Shown piece by piece: positions 40,116-50,792 of a stretch of 64,000 bases of DNA. Both the position numbers and the translations under genes were made by a program. How positions within the stretch are numbered: position 1 is the first letter of the stretch; every line of letters begins with the position of its first letter. The stretch is from Halomonas alimentaria (GTDB taxonomy: Bacteria > Pseudomonadota > Gammaproteobacteria > Pseudomonadales > Halomonadaceae). The stretch is taken from NCBI RefSeq assembly GCF_009902005.1, contig NZ_WUTT01000001.1, positions 422,648 through 486,647 of the forward strand, given 5' to 3'. Under the pieces are notes generated by a model. That model did not search any database, was not told where the DNA came from, and saw only the letters and a program-made list of their open reading frames with translations.

Positions 40116-41114
40116 TCACGCCTGGCGATCCACCGCCAGGCGGGCGAGTTCGGCCATGCTGTCGCGGTAGGGGCTGGCCGGCAGCGACTCGAGCTGGGCC
40201 AGGGCCAGGTCGGCCATCTCCACGGCGCGGCTGCGGGTGTACTCCAGGGCACCGGTGGCGTCGATGATCTCCAGCACCTCCTGCAGGTGGTCGAGGCCAC
40301 CCTGGCGGATCGCCTGGCGGATCACCTTGGCCTGCGCCGGGGTGCCCTTGGCCATGGCCTGGATCAGCGGCAGGGTGGGCTTGCCCTCGGCCAGGTCGTC
40401 GCCGACATTCTTGCCCATGGCCTCGGCATCGCCCTGGTAGTCGAGCAGGTCGTCGATCAGCTGGAAGGCCAGGCCCAGGTAGCGGCCGTAGTGCTGCAGC
40501 GCGGCCTCCTGTTCCGGGGTGGCCTCGGCAAGGATGGCGCCGCTGTGGCTGGCCGCCTCGAACAGCATGGCGGTCTTGCCCTGGATGGTCTCGAAGTAGG
40601 CGGCCTCGTCGATGTCCGGGTTGCCGACGTTGGTGAGCTGCTGCACCTCTCCCTCGGCGATCACGCAGGTGGCGGAGGAGAGCACGTCCATGATCCGCAT
40701 GGAGCCCACCTCTACCATCATCTGGAAGGAGCGCGAGTAGAGGAAGTCACCCACCAGCACCGAGGGGGCGTTGCCCCAGGCGTCGTTGGCGGTGGCCTTG
40801 CCGCGACGCAGGTGCGACTCGTCCACGACATCGTCATGCAGCAGGGTGGAGGTGTGCATGAACTCGATCAGGGTGGCCAGCGTCACGTGGCGGTCGCCCT
40901 GGTAGCCCAGCGCCCGGGCGGCCAGCAGTACCAGCAGCGGGCGCAGTCGCTTGCCACCGCTGGCGATGATGTACTGACCGATGGTCTCGACCAGCGGGAT
41001 GCGCGAGCCGAGCTGGGCCATGATGGTGCGATTGACGGCGGCAAAGTCCTCGGCCACGGCGGCGTGGATCGGGGAGGGTGCGGCGGTTTCGGAAACTGGA
41101 GCGTGGGTGGGCAT
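40116..41114 (-). CDS. ispB: Octaprenyl diphosphate synthase
   Basis: A 332-residue trans-polyprenyl synthase making the ubiquinone side chain from FPP and IPP. The first Asp-rich motif is DDVVDESHLRRG (Asp94, 95, 98), the second is DDLLDYQGD (Asp221, 222, 225), and GGKRLRPLL is the IPP-binding signature. It is divergent from rplU, the standard gammaproteobacterial arrangement, and shares its 271-bp promoter region. Confidence 0.95.
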   Translation of the reverse strand: MPTHAPVSETAAPSPIHAAVAEDFAAVNRTIMAQLGSRIPLVETIGQYIIASGGKRLRPLLVLLAARALGYQGDRHVTLATLIEFMHTSTLLHDDVVDESHLRRGKATANDAWGNAPSVLVGDFLYSRSFQMMVEVGSMRIMDVLSSATCVIAEGEVQQLTNVGNPDIDEAAYFETIQGKTAMLFEAASHSGAILAEATPEQEAALQHYGRYLGLAFQLIDDLLDYQGDAEAMGKNVGDDLAEGKPTLPLIQAMAKGTPAQAKVIRQAIRQGGLDHLQEVLEIIDATGALEYTRSRAVEMADLALAQLESLPASPYRDSMAELARLAVDRQA

Positions 41115-41253
41115 GGAGGCGATATCGACGGTCGGTTGGGGGCCGGGGCGAGGTGGCCCCCTCTGGCCATGGATTGCCGGCCATGCTATGGGGCCCCCTC
41201 GGGGGCGTCAAGGCGCGCTGCCGGGCGGCGGGACGAACGGCGTGTTTCGCGGG

Positions 41254-41282
41254 TTGTCTGGGGCGTCGCCTGTCGTTATAAT
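41254..41282 (+). promoter_or_regulatory. Promoter of the rplU-rpmA operon
   Basis: TTGTCT (41254-41259) and TATAAT (41277-41282) with a 17-bp spacer form a near-consensus sigma-70 promoter about 105 bp before rplU. Confidence 0.75.
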
Positions 41283-41386
41283 TCGCGACCCACTCATCTC
41301 GCTCCCTGTCAGATGGCTGCCAAAAGGGGCGCCACTCGAAGCAGGCCGACGAAGAGCCCAACCCGATGAGTCCTGGAGAGAGAAGC

Positions 41387-41698
41387 ATGTACGCAGTTAT
41401 CAAGAGCGGTGGCAAGCAGTACCGCGTTCAGGAAGGCCAGACCCTGAAGCTCGAGAAGATCGAAGTCCCCACCGGCGAGTCCATCGACTTCGACGAAGTG
41501 CTGCTGGTCGGCAGCGAGGACGAGGTCAAGGTCGGCGCGCCGCTGGTTGACGGTGCCAAGGTCTCTGCCGAGGTCGTCTCCCACGGCCGTGGCGACAAGG
41601 TGACCATCATCAAGTTCCGTCGCCGCAAGCACCACATGAAGCGTCAGGGCCACCGCCAGTGGTTCACTGAAGTCAAGATCACCGGGATCTCCGCCTAA
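41387..41698 (+). CDS. rplU: 50S ribosomal protein L21
   Basis: A 103-residue L21, the same length as in E. coli. It starts [14 protein letters not shown] and has [21 protein letters not shown] at its C-terminus, the conserved rRNA-contact region. ATG at 41387 follows GGAGAGAG; an earlier in-frame ATG at 41366 does not fit the family. Confidence 0.98.
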   Translation: MYAVIKSGGKQYRVQEGQTLKLEKIEVPTGESIDFDEVLLVGSEDEVKVGAPLVDGAKVSAEVVSHGRGDKVTIIKFRRRKHHMKRQGHRQWFTEVKITGISA

Positions 41699-41730
41699 GC
41701 GGTCCATCCCCCTGAACGGAGGTTTATTCC

Positions 41731-41988
41731 ATGGCACATAAGAAGGCAGCGGGCTCTACCCGTAACGGTCGCGATTCCGAATCCAAGCGCCTTGGCGTCA
41801 AGCTCTTCGGTGGCCAGGCCGTGAACGCCGGCAACATCATCGTTCGCCAGCGCGGCACCAAGTTCCACGCCGGCACCGGCGTCGGTATCGGCCGTGACCA
41901 CACCCTGTTCGCACTGGACGAGGGCGTGGTCAAGTTCGAGACCAAGGGTCCGAAGAACCGCAAGTTCGTCAGCGTCGTCTCTGCCTGA
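41731..41988 (+). CDS. rpmA: 50S ribosomal protein L27
   Basis: An 85-residue L27 with the conserved start [20 protein letters not shown], near the peptidyl-transferase centre, then [19 protein letters not shown]. It is co-transcribed with rplU and followed by a terminator. Confidence 0.98.
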   Translation: MAHKKAAGSTRNGRDSESKRLGVKLFGGQAVNAGNIIVRQRGTKFHAGTGVGIGRDHTLFALDEGVVKFETKGPKNRKFVSVVSA

Positions 41989-42008
41989 GACGCCTGATGC
42001 TTGCCGCG

Positions 42009-42037
42009 AGAAGGCCCCGCCACGGCGGGGCCTTCTT
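42009..42037 (+). terminator. Rho-independent terminator after rpmA
   Basis: AGAAGGCCCCGCC and GCGGGGCCTTCTT form a 13-bp stem with a 3-nt loop. Few T residues follow, so it may be partial, allowing some read-through to obgE. Confidence 0.8.
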
Positions 42038-42089
42038 GTACGTATACTCAGGCGGGTGGGACGGCATATTGCCGTCAGGAGAGTGACAG

Positions 42090-43277
42090 ATGCAGTTCGT
42101 CGACGAATCCTCGATCATCGTGGAGGCCGGCAAGGGGGGCAATGGCTGCCTCAGTTTCCGCCGCGAGAAGTACGTGCCCAAGGGTGGTCCCGATGGTGGC
42201 GACGGTGGCCATGGTGGCAGCGTCTACCTGATCGGTGACGACTCCCTCAACACCCTCATCGACTTCAAGTACCAGCGCTTCTACAAGGCCCAGAACGGTC
42301 AGCCCGGCATGGGTCGGCAGATGAGCGGTCGGGCCGGTGAGGACCTGCACGTCAAGGTGCCGGTGGGGACCACGGTGATCGACGAGGACACCCTCGAGGT
42401 GATCGCCGACGTCACCGAGATCGGCCAGGTGGTGCTGGTGGCCCAGGGCGGCCGCCGCGGGCTCGGCAACATTCACTTCAAGTCCTCCACCAACCGCGCG
42501 CCGCGGCGGACCACGCCGGGCACCGAGGGCGAGCGTCGCAACCTGCGCCTGGAGATGAAGGTGATGGCCGACGTGGGCCTGCTGGGCATGCCCAATGCCG
42601 GCAAGTCGACGCTGATCCGCGCCGTCTCCGCGGCCAAGCCCAAGGTGGCCAACTACCCCTTCACCACCCTGGTGCCCAACCTGGGGGTGGTGAAGCTCGG
42701 CATGCACGAGCACTTCGTGATGGCCGACGTGCCGGGGCTGATCGAGGGCGCCTCGGACGGCGCCGGCCTGGGGCTGCGCTTCCTCAAGCACCTGACCCGG
42801 ACCCGGCTGCTGTTCCACGTGGTGGATGTGGCGCCCTTCGACGAGTCCGACCCGGTGGAGGCCGCCGAGGCGATCATCCACGAGCTGGGCGAGTTCTCGC
42901 CGGCCCTGGCCGAGCTGCCGCGCTGGCTGGTGCTCAACAAGCTCGACCTGCTGCCCGAGGAGGAGCGCGAGGCGCGCGCCGACGAGATCGTGCGTCGCCT
43001 GGCCTGGGATGGGCCGGTGTTCCGCATCTCGGCGATCTCCGCCGACGGCACCGATGCCCTGGTGCAGGCCGCCTACCGCTGGCTGACCGAGCAGCGCCAG
43101 CTCGAGAACGAGGACGAGGAAGCCGCCGAGCGTGCCCGCGAGATGCGTGCACGCATGGAAGACGAGGCGGTGGCCCGCACCGAGGCGCGGCTGGGTCGCA
43201 AGCGCAAGACGGCCGACGAGGATGATGACGACTTCGATGACGACGACTACGACGTCGAGGTCGAATACGCGCCTTGA
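42090..43277 (+). CDS. obgE: Obg-family GTPase
   Basis: A 395-residue GTPase acting in 50S assembly and stress response. The Gly-rich Obg fold covers residues 1-158. The G domain has GMPNAGKST (166-174), DVPGLIEGA and NKLDLLP. The C-terminus is a highly acidic tail ([17 protein letters not shown]), as in proteobacterial ObgE. It lies 101 bp after rpmA, with proB next. Confidence 0.97.
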   Translation: MQFVDESSIIVEAGKGGNGCLSFRREKYVPKGGPDGGDGGHGGSVYLIGDDSLNTLIDFKYQRFYKAQNGQPGMGRQMSGRAGEDLHVKVPVGTTVIDEDTLEVIADVTEIGQVVLVAQGGRRGLGNIHFKSSTNRAPRRTTPGTEGERRNLRLEMKVMADVGLLGMPNAGKSTLIRAVSAAKPKVANYPFTTLVPNLGVVKLGMHEHFVMADVPGLIEGASDGAGLGLRFLKHLTRTRLLFHVVDVAPFDESDPVEAAEAIIHELGEFSPALAELPRWLVLNKLDLLPEEEREARADEIVRRLAWDGPVFRISAISADGTDALVQAAYRWLTEQRQLENEDEEAAERAREMRARMEDEAVARTEARLGRKRKTADEDDDDFDDDDYDVEVEYAP

Positions 43278-43290
43278 GGATCGAGAGCGA

Positions 43291-44430
43291 ATGGAAAGCA
43301 ACGAGCAGGTGGCAGGCCGCGAGGCGCTGATCGGCGCCCGCCGGGTGGTGGTGAAGATCGGTAGCGCGCTGCTGACCAACGATGGTCGCGGCCTCGACGA
43401 GGCGGCGATCGGCGGCTGGGTGGACCAGATCGCCGCGCTGCACAAGAGCGGCGTCGAGGTGGTGCTGGTCTCCTCCGGGGCGGTGGCCGCTGGCATGGTG
43501 CGCCTCGGCTGGCAGGTGCGCCCCTCGGCGGTGCACGAACTGCAGGCCGCCGCGGCAGTGGGCCAGAACGGCCTCACCGAGTGCTACGAGGGCCACTTCG
43601 CCCGCCACGGCCTGCTGACTGCCCAGGTGCTGCTGACCCACGACGACCTCTCCAACCGCAAGCGCTACCTCAATGCGCGCTCGGCGCTGCGCACCCTGGT
43701 GGGCCTGCGGGTGGTGCCGGTGATCAACGAGAACGACACCGTGGTCACCGACGAGATCCGCTTCGGCGACAACGATACCCTGGGCGCCCTGGTGGCCAAC
43801 CTGCTGGAGGCCGATGCTCTGGTCATTCTCACCGACCAGGAGGGGCTGTTCGACGCCGATCCACGCGGCAACCCCGAGGCGCGGTTGATCGGCGAGGGGC
43901 GCGCCGATGACCCGGCGCTGGCGGCGGTGGCCGGCGGCAGCGGTGCCCTGGGGCGCGGTGGCATGGCCACCAAGATTCGCGCCGCGCGGCTGGCGGCGCG
44001 CTCGGGGGCCGTTACCGCCATCGCCGGTGGTCGCCAGGCCGAGGTGCTCGCGCGGCTGATGGCCGGCGAGCGACTGGGCACCCTGCTCTACCCTGACCAG
44101 GCGCCTATCGCGGCACGCAAGCGCTGGCTCGCTGGCCAGCTGCAGGTGCGCGGCACCCTGACCCTGGATGCCGGGGCGGTAAAGGTGTTGCGTGGCAGCG
44201 GCTCGAGCCTGCTGCCGGTGGGGGTGAAGGCCGCTTCCGGCGCGTTCCGTCGCGGCGACATGGTGCTCTGCGTCGACGAGGCCGGCGAGCGGGTGGCCAA
44301 GGGGCTGGTCAACTACGGCATCGACGATGCGCTGCGCATCCTCGGCCAGCCCAGTCATCAGATCGAGGCGCTGCTCGGCTACATGGAGGCCCCGGAGCTG
44401 ATCCATCGCGACAACCTGGTGGTGCTCTAG
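43291..44430 (+). CDS. proB: Glutamate 5-kinase
   Basis: A 379-residue enzyme phosphorylating glutamate in the first step of proline synthesis, relevant to osmoprotection. The kinase domain covers residues 1-260 ([44 protein letters not shown]) and a PUA domain covers about 280-370. It is 14 bp downstream of obgE, probably co-transcribed. Confidence 0.97.
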   Translation: MESNEQVAGREALIGARRVVVKIGSALLTNDGRGLDEAAIGGWVDQIAALHKSGVEVVLVSSGAVAAGMVRLGWQVRPSAVHELQAAAAVGQNGLTECYEGHFARHGLLTAQVLLTHDDLSNRKRYLNARSALRTLVGLRVVPVINENDTVVTDEIRFGDNDTLGALVANLLEADALVILTDQEGLFDADPRGNPEARLIGEGRADDPALAAVAGGSGALGRGGMATKIRAARLAARSGAVTAIAGGRQAEVLARLMAGERLGTLLYPDQAPIAARKRWLAGQLQVRGTLTLDAGAVKVLRGSGSSLLPVGVKAASGAFRRGDMVLCVDEAGERVAKGLVNYGIDDALRILGQPSHQIEALLGYMEAPELIHRDNLVVL

Positions 44431-44441
44431 GCGAGACGCTA

Positions 44442-44471
44442 TGGCAAGCGGATCACGGGCTGTGCTAGGAT
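44442..44471 (+). promoter_or_regulatory. Candidate rpsT promoter
   Basis: TGGCAA (44442-44447) and TAGGAT (44466-44471) with an 18-bp spacer; the TG at 44463-44464 gives an extended -10. It lies about 155 bp before rpsT. Confidence 0.5.
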
Positions 44472-44538
44472 ACGCCATCCTCTCAGACACGGCCCGTGAA
44501 CGGTCGCCTATCTTCGGCGATCGGCCAGATGGCCAAAC

Positions 44539-44570
44539 CGGCGGGAAGGCTTTTACTTTCCTGCCGGATC
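44539..44570 (+). promoter_or_regulatory. Hairpin in the rpsT leader
   Basis: CCGGCGGGAA and TTCCTGCCGG form an imperfect stem around a T-rich loop in the long 5' leader of rpsT. S20 is known to autoregulate translation in E. coli; whether this hairpin does so here is unproven. Confidence 0.35.
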
Positions 44571-44627
44571 AATACGTTATGAAGCCGTCACCACACGGGC
44601 GGCAATGAATCTCCAAGGAGACAGCAA

Positions 44628-44894
44628 GTGGCAAACAGCAAGCAAGCTCGCAAGCGCGCCCGTCAGGCCGAAGGTCGTCGTGTCCTGAAGGCCAGCCAGC
44701 GCAGCATGGTCCGCACCTACATCAAGCACGTCATCAAGGCCATCAACAGCGGCGATCACGCCGAGGCCATGGCGGCTTTCAATAAGGCGCAGCCGGTCAT
44801 CGACCGCATCGCCGACAAGGATGTGCTCTCCAAGAAGCGTGCCGCACGCATGAAGAGCCGCCTGAACAAGCGCATCAAGGCCCTGGCTGCCTAA
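44628..44894 (+). CDS. rpsT: 30S ribosomal protein S20
   Basis: An 88-residue S20 with ANSKQARKRARQAEGRR at the N-terminus and RMKSRLNKRIKAL at the C-terminus. It uses GTG at 44628 after an AAGGAG, a weak start as in the UUG-initiated E. coli gene. It is monocistronic, with a terminator following. Confidence 0.97.
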   Translation: MANSKQARKRARQAEGRRVLKASQRSMVRTYIKHVIKAINSGDHAEAMAAFNKAQPVIDRIADKDVLSKKRAARMKSRLNKRIKALAA

Positions 44895-44942
44895 GCCGGT
44901 CCGATGCCATCGAGGCGCGGCCTGCGTGGCCGGCGTCTCGTG

Positions 44943-44969
44943 AAAAAACCGGCTGCGGCCGGTTTTTTT
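44943..44969 (+). terminator. Rho-independent terminator after rpsT
   Basis: AAAAAACCGGC and GCCGGTTTTTT form a perfect stem with a short loop and T-run; the symmetrical A/T flanks may let it work in both directions. Confidence 0.92.
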
Positions 44970-45012
44970 GTGGCTGCCATTCATGGGGCGGATGAAAAGC
45001 CGAGGAACGGAC

Positions 45013-46614
45013 GTGACGGATCGCGAGCAGTCGCCACCGGCACCGGTGGACGAGAGTGACAAGGTGGTGGCCCCCAAGGGTGGAGGGCTGATGCGCTCGG
45101 GCCTGGTGGTCAGCGTGATGACCATGCTTTCGCGGGTGATGGGTCTGGCCCGTGATGTGGTGATCGCCGCGCTGTTCGGCGCGGGGCAGGGCGCGGATGC
45201 CTTCTTCGTCGCCTTCAAGATTCCCAACTTCATGCGCCGGCTGTTCGCCGAGGGCGCCTTCAACCAGGCCTTCGTGCCGGTGCTTTCGGAGTACGCCACC
45301 CGCGGCAGCCGGCGCGAGGTGCGCGAGTTGCTGGACGCCGTCTCCGGCAGCCTCGCCGCGGTGCTCTTCCTGCTCACCGCGGTGGCCATGTTCGCCGCTC
45401 CCTGGCTGGTGTGGGTGTTCGCCCCCGGCTTCGGCCGCGATCCGGCCAAGCTCGCGCTCACTGCCGACATGCTGCGGCTGACCTTCCCCTACCTGCTGCT
45501 GATCTCGCTGACGGCGTTTGCCGGCAGCGTGCTCAATACCTGGAATCGCTTCGCGGTGCCGGCCTTCACCCCGGTGCTGCTCAACCTCTCGTTGATCGGC
45601 GCGGCGCTGCTGCTGACGCCCCTGTTCGAGGAGCCGGCCATGGCGCTGGCCTGGGGCGTTCTGATCGCCGGCGGTGCCCAGCTCGCCTTCCAGGTGCCCT
45701 TCCTGATGCGGCTGGGGCTGGCGCCGCGGCCCTGGCCGAACTTCGCCCACCCCGGCGTCAAGCGGATCATGGTACTCATGGTGCCGGCGCTGTTCGGTGT
45801 CTCGGTGTCGCAGATCAACCTCCTGCTCGATACCGTGCTTGCCTCGCTGCTGGCGGCGGGCAGCGTCTCCTGGCTCTACTACTCCGACCGCCTGGTGGAG
45901 CTGCCGCTGGGGGTGTTCGGTATTGCCATCGGCACCGTGATCCTGCCGGCGCTCTCCAAGCGCCATGCCGCGCAGTCCGGCGAGCACTTCAGCGCCATGC
46001 TCGACTGGGCAATCCGCGCCGTGCTATTGCTCGGCCTGCCCGCGGCCCTGGCCCTGGCGGTGCTCGCCGAGCCGCTGCTGATCTCTTTGTTCCACTATGG
46101 CGCCATGACCGAGCGCGATATCGCCATGGCGGCGATGAGTCTTCGTGCGTACTCGCTGGGGTTGGTGGCCTTCATGCTGATCAAGGTGCTGGCGCCGGGC
46201 TTCTTCGCCCGTCAGGACACCAAGACGCCGGTGAAGGTGGGCATCATCGCCATGGTCGCCAACATGGTCTTCAACCTGATCCTGATCTGGCCCCTGGCCC
46301 ACGCCGGCCTGGCGCTGGCCACTGCCCTCTCGGCGTTCCTCAACGCCGGCCTGCTGGGCTGGCTGCTGCGCAAGCAGGGCGTGCTGGTATTCCAGCCCGG
46401 CTGGGGGCGCTACGCGGTGCAGCTGCTGGGCGGCTGCGCGGTGATGGGGTTGGGCCTGGCCTGGGCCGCGCCCGATTGGCAGGCGTGGCTCGGCTGGGGC
46501 ATCTGGCAGCGTGTGGCCTGGCTGGCCGCCCTGGTGGTCGGCGGCGCCGCGCTCTACTTCGCCTGGCTGGCCGCCACCGGGGTGCGCCTGCGGCATTTCC
46601 GGATGAAGAGCTGA
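45013..46614 (+). CDS. murJ: Lipid II flippase MurJ
   Basis: A 533-residue membrane protein with about 14 segments that moves lipid II across the inner membrane for peptidoglycan synthesis. Family signatures are SRVMGLARDVVIAALFGAG, ADAFFVAFKIPNFMRRLFAEG and FNQAFVPVLSEY. GTG at 45013 is preferred for AGGA just upstream; ATG at 44992 or 44983 would add a few residues but sits close to the rpsT terminator. The order rpsT-murJ-ribF is conserved in gammaproteobacteria. Confidence 0.95.
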   Translation: MTDREQSPPAPVDESDKVVAPKGGGLMRSGLVVSVMTMLSRVMGLARDVVIAALFGAGQGADAFFVAFKIPNFMRRLFAEGAFNQAFVPVLSEYATRGSRREVRELLDAVSGSLAAVLFLLTAVAMFAAPWLVWVFAPGFGRDPAKLALTADMLRLTFPYLLLISLTAFAGSVLNTWNRFAVPAFTPVLLNLSLIGAALLLTPLFEEPAMALAWGVLIAGGAQLAFQVPFLMRLGLAPRPWPNFAHPGVKRIMVLMVPALFGVSVSQINLLLDTVLASLLAAGSVSWLYYSDRLVELPLGVFGIAIGTVILPALSKRHAAQSGEHFSAMLDWAIRAVLLLGLPAALALAVLAEPLLISLFHYGAMTERDIAMAAMSLRAYSLGLVAFMLIKVLAPGFFARQDTKTPVKVGIIAMVANMVFNLILIWPLAHAGLALATALSAFLNAGLLGWLLRKQGVLVFQPGWGRYAVQLLGGCAVMGLGLAWAAPDWQAWLGWGIWQRVAWLAALVVGGAALYFAWLAATGVRLRHFRMKS

Positions 46615-46622
46615 CCTGAATT

Positions 46623-46779
46623 TGTAGGAGACCGTTGTATCGGCGATAGCGGGTATGGGTGCCGCCTGGTGGGAGCCCGATTTATCGGCGATAGCGGTGT
46701 TGCCAGTGCGCCTGCCGGCGCCATCGCGCAGAATCTGCGCTCCTACATTGTGGGAGCCCGATTTATCGGCGATAGCAGT
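46623..46779. repeat. REP repeat cluster (four units)
   Basis: Three direct units (46623-46652, 46669-46698, 46749-46779) and one inverted unit (46717-46747) share GGGAGCCCGATTTATCGG or TGTAGGAG starts and a GCGAT end. They are imperfect palindromes typical of Pseudomonas/Halomonas REP elements. They fill most of the 270-bp murJ-ribF gap. Confidence 0.82.
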
Positions 46780-46809
46780 GCGTACCGGTAGGCACCAAGG
46801 CCGCCCCGG

Positions 46810-46838
46810 CTGTCAAGGGGCCGGCTGTCCGGTATAAT
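46810..46838 (+). promoter_or_regulatory. Promoter for ribF-ileS-lspA-fkpB-ispH
   Basis: CTGTCA (46810-46815) and a perfect TATAAT (46833-46838) with a 17-bp spacer lie 47 bp upstream of ribF. Confidence 0.7.
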
Positions 46839-46884
46839 CGACGCTTTGACCACCTTTCGACGCCGAGCGGGGCTCCACCACGCC

Positions 46885-47934
46885 ATGCAAGTGATTCGAG
46901 GACTGCACAACCTGCGCGACGAGCACCGCGGCTGCGTGGCCACCATCGGCAACTTCGATGGCGTGCATCGCGGCCATCAGGCGATCCTCGAGCAGTGTCG
47001 CGAACAGGCCCGGCGCCTCGATCTGCCGGTGGTGGTGGTGGTGTTCGAGCCCCAGCCCCGGGAGTTCTTCGCCGGCGAGCAGGCCCCGCCGCGGCTCACC
47101 CGCCTGCGTGACAAGGTGCGCCTGCTGGGCGAGGCGGGGGTCGAGCGCGTGCTCTGCCTGCCCTTCAACGACGCCCTGCGCAGCCTGACCGCCGAGGCCT
47201 TCATCGAGCGGGTGCTGATCGACGGCCTGGGCGTGCGCCATCTGGTGGTGGGTGACGACTTCCGCTTCGGCTGCGACCGCCGCGGCGACTTCCACCTGCT
47301 CACCGCGGTGGGCGAGGCCAACGGCTTCGGCGTGGAGCACACCCGCACCTTTACCGCCGACGACGAGCGGGTCTCCAGCAGCCGTATCCGCACCCTGCTG
47401 GCCAGCGGCAACTTCGCTGCCGCCGCCGCCCTGCTGGGTCGCCCCTATCGCCTGGGCGGGCGAGTGGTGCCCGACCAGCAGCTGGGCCGCACCATCGGCG
47501 TGCCCACCGCCAACCTGCCCCAGCCGGTGCGTTCCCTGGCGCTGCAGGGGGTCTACGCGGTGATCACAGAACTGCCCGACGGGCGCCGCCTGCCCGGCGT
47601 GGCCAATATCGGCTGGCGCCCCACCGTGGGCAGCACGCGCCCGGTGCTCGAGGTACACCTGTTCGACTTCGATGGCGAGCTCTACGGCGAGCGCCTGGTG
47701 GTGTTTCCCTGCGCCAAGCTGCGTGGCGAGGTGAAGTTCGACGACTTCGCGGCCCTGAAACACCAGATCGGTCTCGACCTCGAGCGGGCTCGGGGCTACT
47801 TTGCCCAGCATGCTTTGCAGCGCCCCACCTTCATTAACGATGATTCTCTTCCTCTGGCATCGGCGCCGCTGGCGCGCGAGGCCGTGACACTCGATTCCTC
47901 GGTGGGTACGCCTGCCGACCATGACGACGGCTGA
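46885..47934 (+). CDS. ribF: Bifunctional riboflavin kinase / FAD synthetase
   Basis: A 349-residue enzyme making FMN and FAD. The N-terminal adenylyltransferase domain has [12 protein letters not shown] (residues 21-32), and the C-terminal kinase domain has GVPTANLP and [15 protein letters not shown] at 46885 (MQVIRGLHN) matches the family start. It ends just before ileS. Confidence 0.96.
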   Translation: MQVIRGLHNLRDEHRGCVATIGNFDGVHRGHQAILEQCREQARRLDLPVVVVVFEPQPREFFAGEQAPPRLTRLRDKVRLLGEAGVERVLCLPFNDALRSLTAEAFIERVLIDGLGVRHLVVGDDFRFGCDRRGDFHLLTAVGEANGFGVEHTRTFTADDERVSSSRIRTLLASGNFAAAAALLGRPYRLGGRVVPDQQLGRTIGVPTANLPQPVRSLALQGVYAVITELPDGRRLPGVANIGWRPTVGSTRPVLEVHLFDFDGELYGERLVVFPCAKLRGEVKFDDFAALKHQIGLDLERARGYFAQHALQRPTFINDDSLPLASAPLAREAVTLDSSVGTPADHDDG

Positions 47935-47944
47935 TCCCCAGAAT

Positions 47945-50782
47945 ATGAGCGACTACAAGCCCACTCTGAACCTGCCAGAAACCGACTTCCCCATGCGCGG
48001 CATGCTGCCCAAGCGCGAGCCCGAGCGGCTGGCCCAGTGGCAGCAGCTGGACCTCTACCACCGCCTGCGCGAGGCGCGCCGGGGCCGGGAGCTGTTCGTG
48101 CTGCACGACGGCCCTCCCTATGCCAACGGCAGCATCCATATCGGTCACGCCGTCAACAAGATCCTCAAGGACATCATCGTCAAGTCGAAGAACCTGGCCG
48201 GCTTCGATGCCCCCTATGTGCCGGGCTGGGACTGCCATGGTTTGCCCATCGAGCACAAGGTGGAGACCACCCACGGCAAGCACTTGGCGCCCGAGCGTGC
48301 CCGCGAGCTCTGCCGCGAGTACGCCGCCGAGCAGATCCAGGGCCAGCTCACCGACTTCGTGCGCCTGGGCGTGGTGGGCGACTGGGACAACCCCTACCGC
48401 TCCATGGACTTCGCCAACGAGGCCGGAGAGATCCGCGCCCTGGCCGACATGGTCGAGGCCGGCTATGTGTTCAAGGGCCTGAAGCCCGTCAACTGGTGCT
48501 TCGACTGTGGCTCGGCCCTGGCCGAGGCGGAGGTGGAGTATCAGGACAAGAAGTCCGACGCCATCGACGTGGCCTTCGCGGTGGAGGACGCCGACCGCCT
48601 GGCCGCCGCCTTCGGCCTGAGCGAGCTGCCCAAGCCGGCGGTGATCGTGATCTGGACCACCACTCCCTGGACCATCCCCGCCAACCAGGCGCTCAACATG
48701 CACCCGGAGTTCACCTACGCCCTGGTGGATACCGGCAGCCGCCTGCTGGTGCTGGCCGAGGAGCTGGTGGAGTCCTGCCTGGAGCGCTATGGCCTCGAGG
48801 GCGAGGTGATCGCCACCGCCAAGGGCACCGCCTTCGACGGTATCCGTTTCCGCCATCCCTTCTACGAGCGCCTCTCGCCGGTGTATCTCGCCGACTACGT
48901 CGAGAGCGAGGTGGGCAGCACCGGCATCGTCCACTCTTCGCCCTCCTACGGCGTGGATGACTTCGTCACCTGCCGCGAGCACGGCATGAGCTTCGATGAG
49001 ATGCTCAACCCGGTGCAGGGTGACGGCGTCTACGCCGATGATCTGCCGTTCTTCGGCGGCCAGCTGATCTGGAAGGCCAACCCGCAGATCGTCGCCAAGC
49101 TCGAGGAGGTGGGTGCGCTGATGGCCCACCAGCCGATCATCCACAGCTACATGCACTGCTGGCGCCACAAGACCCCGGTGATCTACCGTGCCACCGCCCA
49201 GTGGTTCGTGGGCATGGATGTGCAGGGCCGCGACGGCAAGACCCTGCGCGAGCAGGCCCTGGAGGGCATCGAGGCCACCGCCTTCACCCCGGCCTGGGGC
49301 AAGGCGCGCCTGCACAGCATGATCGCCAACCGCCCGGACTGGTGCATCTCGCGCCAGCGCAACTGGGGCGTGCCGATCCCCTTCTTCCTGCACAAGTCCA
49401 CCGGCGAGCTGCACCCGCGCACCGTGGCGCTGATGGAGGAGGCCGCCAAGCGTGTCGAGGCCGAGGGCATCGACGCCTGGTTCCGCCTCGACCCGGCTGA
49501 GCTGTTGGGCGAGGAGGCGGCCGACTATGAGAAGGTCACCGATACTCTGGATGTGTGGTTCGACTCCGGCACCACCCACCGGCACGTGCTGCGCGGCTCG
49601 CACCCCCACGGCCACGAGAGAGGCCCGCGCGCCGACCTCTACCTGGAGGGTTCCGACCAGCATCGCGGCTGGTTCCACTCCTCGCTGCTCACCGGTTGCG
49701 CCATCGACGGCCATCCGCCCTACCGCGGCCTGCTCACCCACGGCTTCACCGTGGATGCTCAGGGCCGCAAGATGTCCAAGTCGGTGGGCAACGTGGTGGC
49801 ACCCCAGGAGGTGATGGACAAGCTTGGCGCCGACATCCTGCGCCTGTGGGCAGCCTCCACCGACTACTCCGGCGAGATGGCGGTCTCCGATGAGATCCTC
49901 AAGCGCACCGCCGATGTCTACCGCCGCATCCGCAACACCTCGCGCTTCCTGCTCGCCAACCTCAACGGCTTCGCGCCGGAGCGTGATGCGCTGCCGTTCG
50001 ACGAGATGCTGGCCCTGGACCAGTGGGTGGTGGATCGCGCCGCCCAGCTGCAGGCGCGTATCGAGAAGGCCTATGAGGAGTACCGCTTCCTCGACGTCTA
50101 CCAGCAGGTGCATGGCTTCTGCGCCCGGGAGCTGGGTGGCTTCTACCTGGACGTGATCAAGGATCGCCAGTACACCACCCAGACCGACTCGGTGGCGCGG
50201 CGCAGCGCCCAGACCGCGCTCTACCACGTGGTGGAGGCGCTCTCGCGCTGGGTGGCGCCGATCCTCAGCTTCACCGCCGAGGAGATCCATGAGCATATCC
50301 CGGGGGAGCGCAGCGAGAGCGTGCTGCTTGAGGAGTACTACACCGGGCTTGCCACGCTGGCCGACGACGCCGAGATGGGCCGCGACTTCTGGGAGCGGGT
50401 GCTCGAGGTCAAGCAGGCGGTCAACAAGTGCCTGGAGGACGCCCGCAACGCCAAGACCATCAAGGGCAGCCTGGCCGCCGAGGTCACCCTCCACGTGGAC
50501 GACGCCCTGCAAACCACGCTCGCCAAGCTGGGCGATGAGCTGCGCTTCGTGATGCTCACCAGCGAGGTGACGCTCAAGCCGCTCGTCGAGGCACCGGCGC
50601 AGGCCGAGGCCACCGAACTCGAGGGTCTCAAGGTGGCGGTGGTCGAGAGCCCCAACAACAAGTGTGAGCGCTGCTGGCACCATCGCGAGGAGGTGGGTAC
50701 CCATCCCGAGCATCCGGATCTCTGCAACCGCTGTATCAGCAACCTGCCGGATGGCCCCGGCGAAACCCGTCGCTATGCGTAA
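47945..50782 (+). CDS. ileS: Isoleucine-tRNA ligase
   Basis: A 945-residue class I synthetase. The HIGH motif is at 65-68 ([11 protein letters not shown]) and KMSKS at 609-613. An editing domain lies between, and the C-terminal zinc knuckle is CERCWHH...CNRC. ATG at 47945 gives [19 protein letters not shown], the standard start; an in-frame ATG at 47921 would overlap ribF by 14 bp. Codon use is ordinary. Confidence 0.97.
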   Translation: MSDYKPTLNLPETDFPMRGMLPKREPERLAQWQQLDLYHRLREARRGRELFVLHDGPPYANGSIHIGHAVNKILKDIIVKSKNLAGFDAPYVPGWDCHGLPIEHKVETTHGKHLAPERARELCREYAAEQIQGQLTDFVRLGVVGDWDNPYRSMDFANEAGEIRALADMVEAGYVFKGLKPVNWCFDCGSALAEAEVEYQDKKSDAIDVAFAVEDADRLAAAFGLSELPKPAVIVIWTTTPWTIPANQALNMHPEFTYALVDTGSRLLVLAEELVESCLERYGLEGEVIATAKGTAFDGIRFRHPFYERLSPVYLADYVESEVGSTGIVHSSPSYGVDDFVTCREHGMSFDEMLNPVQGDGVYADDLPFFGGQLIWKANPQIVAKLEEVGALMAHQPIIHSYMHCWRHKTPVIYRATAQWFVGMDVQGRDGKTLREQALEGIEATAFTPAWGKARLHSMIANRPDWCISRQRNWGVPIPFFLHKSTGELHPRTVALMEEAAKRVEAEGIDAWFRLDPAELLGEEAADYEKVTDTLDVWFDSGTTHRHVLRGSHPHGHERGPRADLYLEGSDQHRGWFHSSLLTGCAIDGHPPYRGLLTHGFTVDAQGRKMSKSVGNVVAPQEVMDKLGADILRLWAASTDYSGEMAVSDEILKRTADVYRRIRNTSRFLLANLNGFAPERDALPFDEMLALDQWVVDRAAQLQARIEKAYEEYRFLDVYQQVHGFCARELGGFYLDVIKDRQYTTQTDSVARRSAQTALYHVVEALSRWVAPILSFTAEEIHEHIPGERSESVLLEEYYTGLATLADDAEMGRDFWERVLEVKQAVNKCLEDARNAKTIKGSLAAEVTLHVDDALQTTLAKLGDELRFVMLTSEVTLKPLVEAPAQAEATELEGLKVAVVESPNNKCERCWHHREEVGTHPEHPDLCNRCISNLPDGPGETRRYA

Positions 50783-50792
50783 GGTGCCCGGC

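Noticed and set aside
46623..46779. CRISPR array
   Set aside because: Units are palindromic, unequally spaced and in both orientations, with no constant spacer length; REP elements explain them. No CRISPR array was seen elsewhere.
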